Shown here: positions 61,511-64,000 of the stretch, piece by piece
Layout: each line of letters starts with the position of its first letter
Numbering within the stretch: the stretch's first letter is position 1
NCBI RefSeq assembly: GCF_003946115.1
Contig: NZ_RHOH01000001.1
Span: 1 to 64,000, forward strand
Source of the DNA: Lacticaseibacillus daqingensis
GTDB taxonomy: Bacteria; Bacillota; Bacilli; Lactobacillales; Lactobacillaceae
Direction of reading: 5' to 3'
Length of the DNA stretch: 64,000 nucleotides
The notes under the pieces: generated by a model
Database searches by the model: none
What the model was told of the DNA's origin: nothing
The model's input: the letters and a program-made list of their open reading frames with translations, nothing else
Made by a program: the position numbers and the translations under genes

Positions 61511-62650
61511 CTAGTAGGTCCGTACCGGCGTGATCAGCTGAATGAAGTGGGCCTGATCCTCGGTCGGCACCAGCGTGAACGGCCGCAACGGGGCGGTGAA
61601 GGCCACCGTGATCGTGGTTTGGCCAAAGCCCTGCAAGGCGTCCTTCATGTAATCCGGGTTGAAGGAGATCTCCAGTGCATCCCCGGTGAGGTTGCTGCAG
61701 GTCAGCACTTCTTCAACATTCCCGACATCCGGCGAGTTGCCGTAGATGGTTGCGGTTTGCGCCGCGGTGTCCAAGTTCAGCCGCACGACATTGTTTTGGC
61801 TTTCGTGGCTCAGCAGGCTCGCCCGCTGAATGGCCGCCAGCAGCGCCGGGGCTTCGAACTCAACCGTGGTGGTCGAGCTGGTTGGGATCAGGCGCGAGGT
61901 GTCCGGGTAGTTCCCTTCCAGCAAGCGGGAATAGAACGCGGTTTGACCGGCCAGGAACAGCACCTGGTTGTCGGCGAAGCGGATCTCGACTTGATCGATG
62001 TCATCCGTCAGCGTGCGGCCCAGTTCGATCAAGCTCTTGCCGGGAATGATCACGTCGTAGTTCGCGTCTTCGGCGTTCGGCAGCTCCAAGGTGCGCTGGG
62101 CCAGCCGGTGGGAGTCCGTGGCCACGGCGGTCAGCTGACCGGCTTCGATCTGCAAGTGCACCCCGGTCAAGATCGGCCGCGTTTCCTGGTTGGACACCGC
62201 GATGACGGTTTGGCTGATCAGTTGGCGCAGCACCGCCGCGGAGACGATCAGCGGGTTGTCGCTGGCGATTTCCGGTAGGTGCGGGTAGTTGTTGGCATCC
62301 AGCCCGTTGATCTTGAACTCAGAGGCCCCACTGGAAATGACGGTTTGGAAGTTGTCTTGGACTTCCAGCGTCATCGTTTTTTCCGGCAGGCGCTTGACGA
62401 TGTCGGTGAAAAAGCGAGCCGGTAACACGATGCTCCCGGTGGATTCGATCTGCAGGTCGTTGGTTTCGCTGTTGGCATCGATGCGCGACTCAATGGAGAT
62501 ATCGGCATCGCTCCCGGTCAGCACCAACCCAGTGTCTGAAAGCACCAGCTTCAACCCGGTCAGGATCGGGATCGTGGTTTTGGTTGAAATGGCTCGGGAG
62601 ACGTCGTTCAGCGTCTTGATGAAGGTCGTACGCGTGATGGTGAATTTCAT
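61511..62650 (-). CDS. dnaN: DNA polymerase III beta sliding clamp
   Basis: A 379-residue clamp that encircles DNA and tethers polymerase. It starts MKFTITRTTFIKTLNDVSRA, contains LPARFFTDIVKRLPEKTM near 76 and the conserved end (HFIQLITPVRTY). Three similar domains fill the length. GGAGGA precedes the ATG. It lies downstream of dnaA across the DnaA-box region, the usual order in Bacillota. Confidence 0.98.
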   Translation of the reverse strand: MKFTITRTTFIKTLNDVSRAISTKTTIPILTGLKLVLSDTGLVLTGSDADISIESRIDANSETNDLQIESTGSIVLPARFFTDIVKRLPEKTMTLEVQDNFQTVISSGASEFKINGLDANNYPHLPEIASDNPLIVSAAVLRQLISQTVIAVSNQETRPILTGVHLQIEAGQLTAVATDSHRLAQRTLELPNAEDANYDVIIPGKSLIELGRTLTDDIDQVEIRFADNQVLFLAGQTAFYSRLLEGNYPDTSRLIPTSSTTTVEFEAPALLAAIQRASLLSHESQNNVVRLNLDTAAQTATIYGNSPDVGNVEEVLTCSNLTGDALEISFNPDYMKDALQGFGQTTITVAFTAPLRPFTLVPTEDQAHFIQLITPVRTY

Positions 62651-62825
62651 GAAGCATCCTCCTCGTGGTGGTGTCTATATATATAATACGCTTTTTAAGT
62701 AATAGTAGTAGGCCCCGGGGAAACTGTGGAAAAGTCTGAGAAACACGCCGTGGGTCATTTAATCACTTGTGGATAACTCAGGCGAATAAGTGCGGGTTGT
62801 TTTGGCAGTTATCCACACCACCGAT
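62651..62825. other. Origin-associated DnaA-box region between dnaA and dnaN
   Basis: Three DnaA boxes lie here: TGTGGAAAA (62725-62733), TGTGGATAA (62768-62776) and TTATCCACA (62809-62817). The last two are perfect. Next to them is an AT-rich stretch (62677-62710, TATATATATAATACG onward) that could unwind or serve as the dnaN promoter. In Bacillota the origin usually has a second cluster upstream of dnaA, outside this window. Confidence 0.8.
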
Positions 62826-64000
62826 TTAGCCGCGATTTTTGAGTCGGTTTTTGAGCTCGATGATCTGCGACTTCAGCTCGGTGTCGAGCCCGATTTCTGT
62901 GGCGATTTTCTCGTGCGCGTGAATGACGGTGGTGTGGTCCTTGCCGCCGAACTCCTGCCCGATTTTCGGCAGGCTGTTCTCGGTCATTTCGCGCGCAAGG
63001 TACATCGCGATCTGACGCGGCATGACGATCTGCTTCACCCGTTTCTTGCCCTTCAGCTCGCTGATGGTGACCTGGTAGTACTTGGCGACCACCTCTTGAA
63101 TGTGGCTGATGGACAGCTCGGCGTCCTTGTCCGACAGCTTCAGGCTCTTCAAGGCGTCGGCCGCAAGCGAAGTGCTGATGTCGGCGTGGTTCATCGTCGC
63201 ATAAGCCTGCACGCGCACCAAGGCGCCTTCCAGCTCGCGGACGTTGCTGTCGATCTGGCCGGCGATGTAAGACAGCGTATCATCGGGGATCACGAGGTGC
63301 TCGGCGTTGGCCTTGTTGCGCAAAATCGCGATCCGCGTCTCCAGGTCCGGTGGCGTCACGTCAACGGAGAGGCCCCACTTGAACCGCGACACCAGGCGCT
63401 CCTGAAGCTTGGGGATCTCGTTGGGCAGGCGGTCAGATGTCAGCACGATCTGCTTTTTGTTTTCATATAAAGCGTTGAACGTGTGGAAGAATTCCTCCTG
63501 CGTCGCCTCTTTGTCGCCGAAGAACTGGATATCGTCGACCAAAAGCAGGTCCACGTTGCGGTACTCCTGGCGGAACTGCTCCTGCTTCTTGGTCTGGATG
63601 GAGTTGATGAAGTCATTGGCGAACGCCTCGGACGTCACGTACTTCACGTTGGCGCTGGGATCGTAGTCCAGCAGCTGGTGGCCGATCGCCTGCATCAAGT
63701 GGGTCTTGCCCAGCCCCACGCCGCCATACAAAAAAAGCGGGTTGTAGAGCTTGCCGGGTTCCTCAGACACCACAAGCGCCGCCGCGTGGGCCATCTGGTT
63801 GCCCTTCCCGGTGACGAACGTGTCGAACGTGTATTTACTATTGAGATGCGTTTTTTCTTTGAAGGTCGGGATCGGGGCCGTGGCCTCAGTCGCGGCAAGC
63901 GTAGCCGGCTGGGCCGGCTTGTCGCCGAGCAGCTGCACCACGGGCTGGATCTCAAGGTTATCGAACGCATAACTCCAGGCGACCACCTTGGTCACCAGAT
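62826..64000 (-). CDS. dnaA: Chromosomal replication initiator DnaA (5' part missing)
   Basis: The visible ~390 residues cover most of DnaA, which opens the origin. The AAA+ domain has Walker [12 protein letters not shown] and Walker [13 protein letters not shown]. The C-terminal DNA-binding domain has the signature [14 protein letters not shown]. The reading frame stays open to the window edge, and the N-terminal DnaB-loading domain lies beyond it, so the start is not seen. Confidence 0.98.
   Translation of the reverse strand, partial: LVTKVVAWSYAFDNLEIQPVVQLLGDKPAQPATLAATEATAPIPTFKEKTHLNSKYTFDTFVTGKGNQMAHAAALVVSEEPGKLYNPLFLYGGVGLGKTHLMQAIGHQLLDYDPSANVKYVTSEAFANDFINSIQTKKQEQFRQEYRNVDLLLVDDIQFFGDKEATQEEFFHTFNALYENKKQIVLTSDRLPNEIPKLQERLVSRFKWGLSVDVTPPDLETRIAILRNKANAEHLVIPDDTLSYIAGQIDSNVRELEGALVRVQAYATMNHADISTSLAADALKSLKLSDKDAELSISHIQEVVAKYYQVTISELKGKKRVKQIVMPRQIAMYLAREMTENSLPKIGQEFGGKDHTTVIHAHEKIATEIGLDTELKSQIIELKNRLKNRG

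Overview
The window is a piece of the chromosomal replication-origin region of a high-GC member of the Lactobacillaceae. The right end carries the conserved Bacillota block dnaA (cut by the window edge), dnaN, yaaA (S4 domain), recF, gyrB and gyrA, all on the minus strand. It is followed by MgtC, D-aspartate ligase, FemX-like, rpsF, ssb and rpsR genes. A D-aspartate ligase next to a Fem-type transferase, plus PTS, LytTR and Dps genes, fits a lactic acid bacterium. The core is visibly GC-rich. Three perfect 16-bp parS sites (2566, 17339, 43981) and three DnaA boxes between dnaN and dnaA support an origin-proximal location.

Layout. 1-9.8 kb: a sugar-type binding lipoprotein, a methyltransferase, a LytTR two-component system with a two-gene ABC exporter, a NUDIX hydrolase and a quinone oxidoreductase. 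10-20 kb: a secreted protein, a MazE-like antitoxin without toxin, an autoregulated XRE gene with a membrane partner, a tandem-fused acetyltransferase, a metal-efflux/Dps operon, a lipase-like protein, a HAD phosphatase and an MFS exporter. 20-24 kb: a type I toxin-antitoxin locus too short for ordinary gene calling, an OppA-like lipoprotein preceded by a Cys-rich leader peptide and an intrinsic terminator, a TetR regulator and a broken TauE permease gene. 24.8-27.2 kb: a secreted GH18 endoglycosidase with a rich control region.

27.7-43.4 kb is a carbohydrate island of visibly lower GC than its surroundings. It holds a YesM/YesN-like two-component system, an RpiR regulator, GH1 plus PTS EIIC, and an ABC importer (binding protein, two permeases, YesL-like protein) with an SGNH-type esterase, a GH36 alpha-galactosidase and an FAD-dependent oxidoreductase. 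It lacks its own ABC ATPase and its own EIIA/EIIB, so both transporters should depend on subunits encoded elsewhere. A frameshifted NUDIX pseudogene sits at its right edge.

The least explained structure is a family of palindromic elements sharing an 8-nt loop close to TAAGTACG on a 23-24-bp stem. Three solitary copies (9859-10080, 11897-12066, 27227-27396) lie 20-35 nt downstream of stop codons. Four tandem 122-bp units form two paralogous arrays flanking gyrA (54266-54582 and 57420-57736). Stem sequences differ between copies but pairing is kept by compensatory changes, which suggests selection on structure. I do not recognise this family. No tRNA, rRNA, CRISPR array, transposase or prophage gene was seen.
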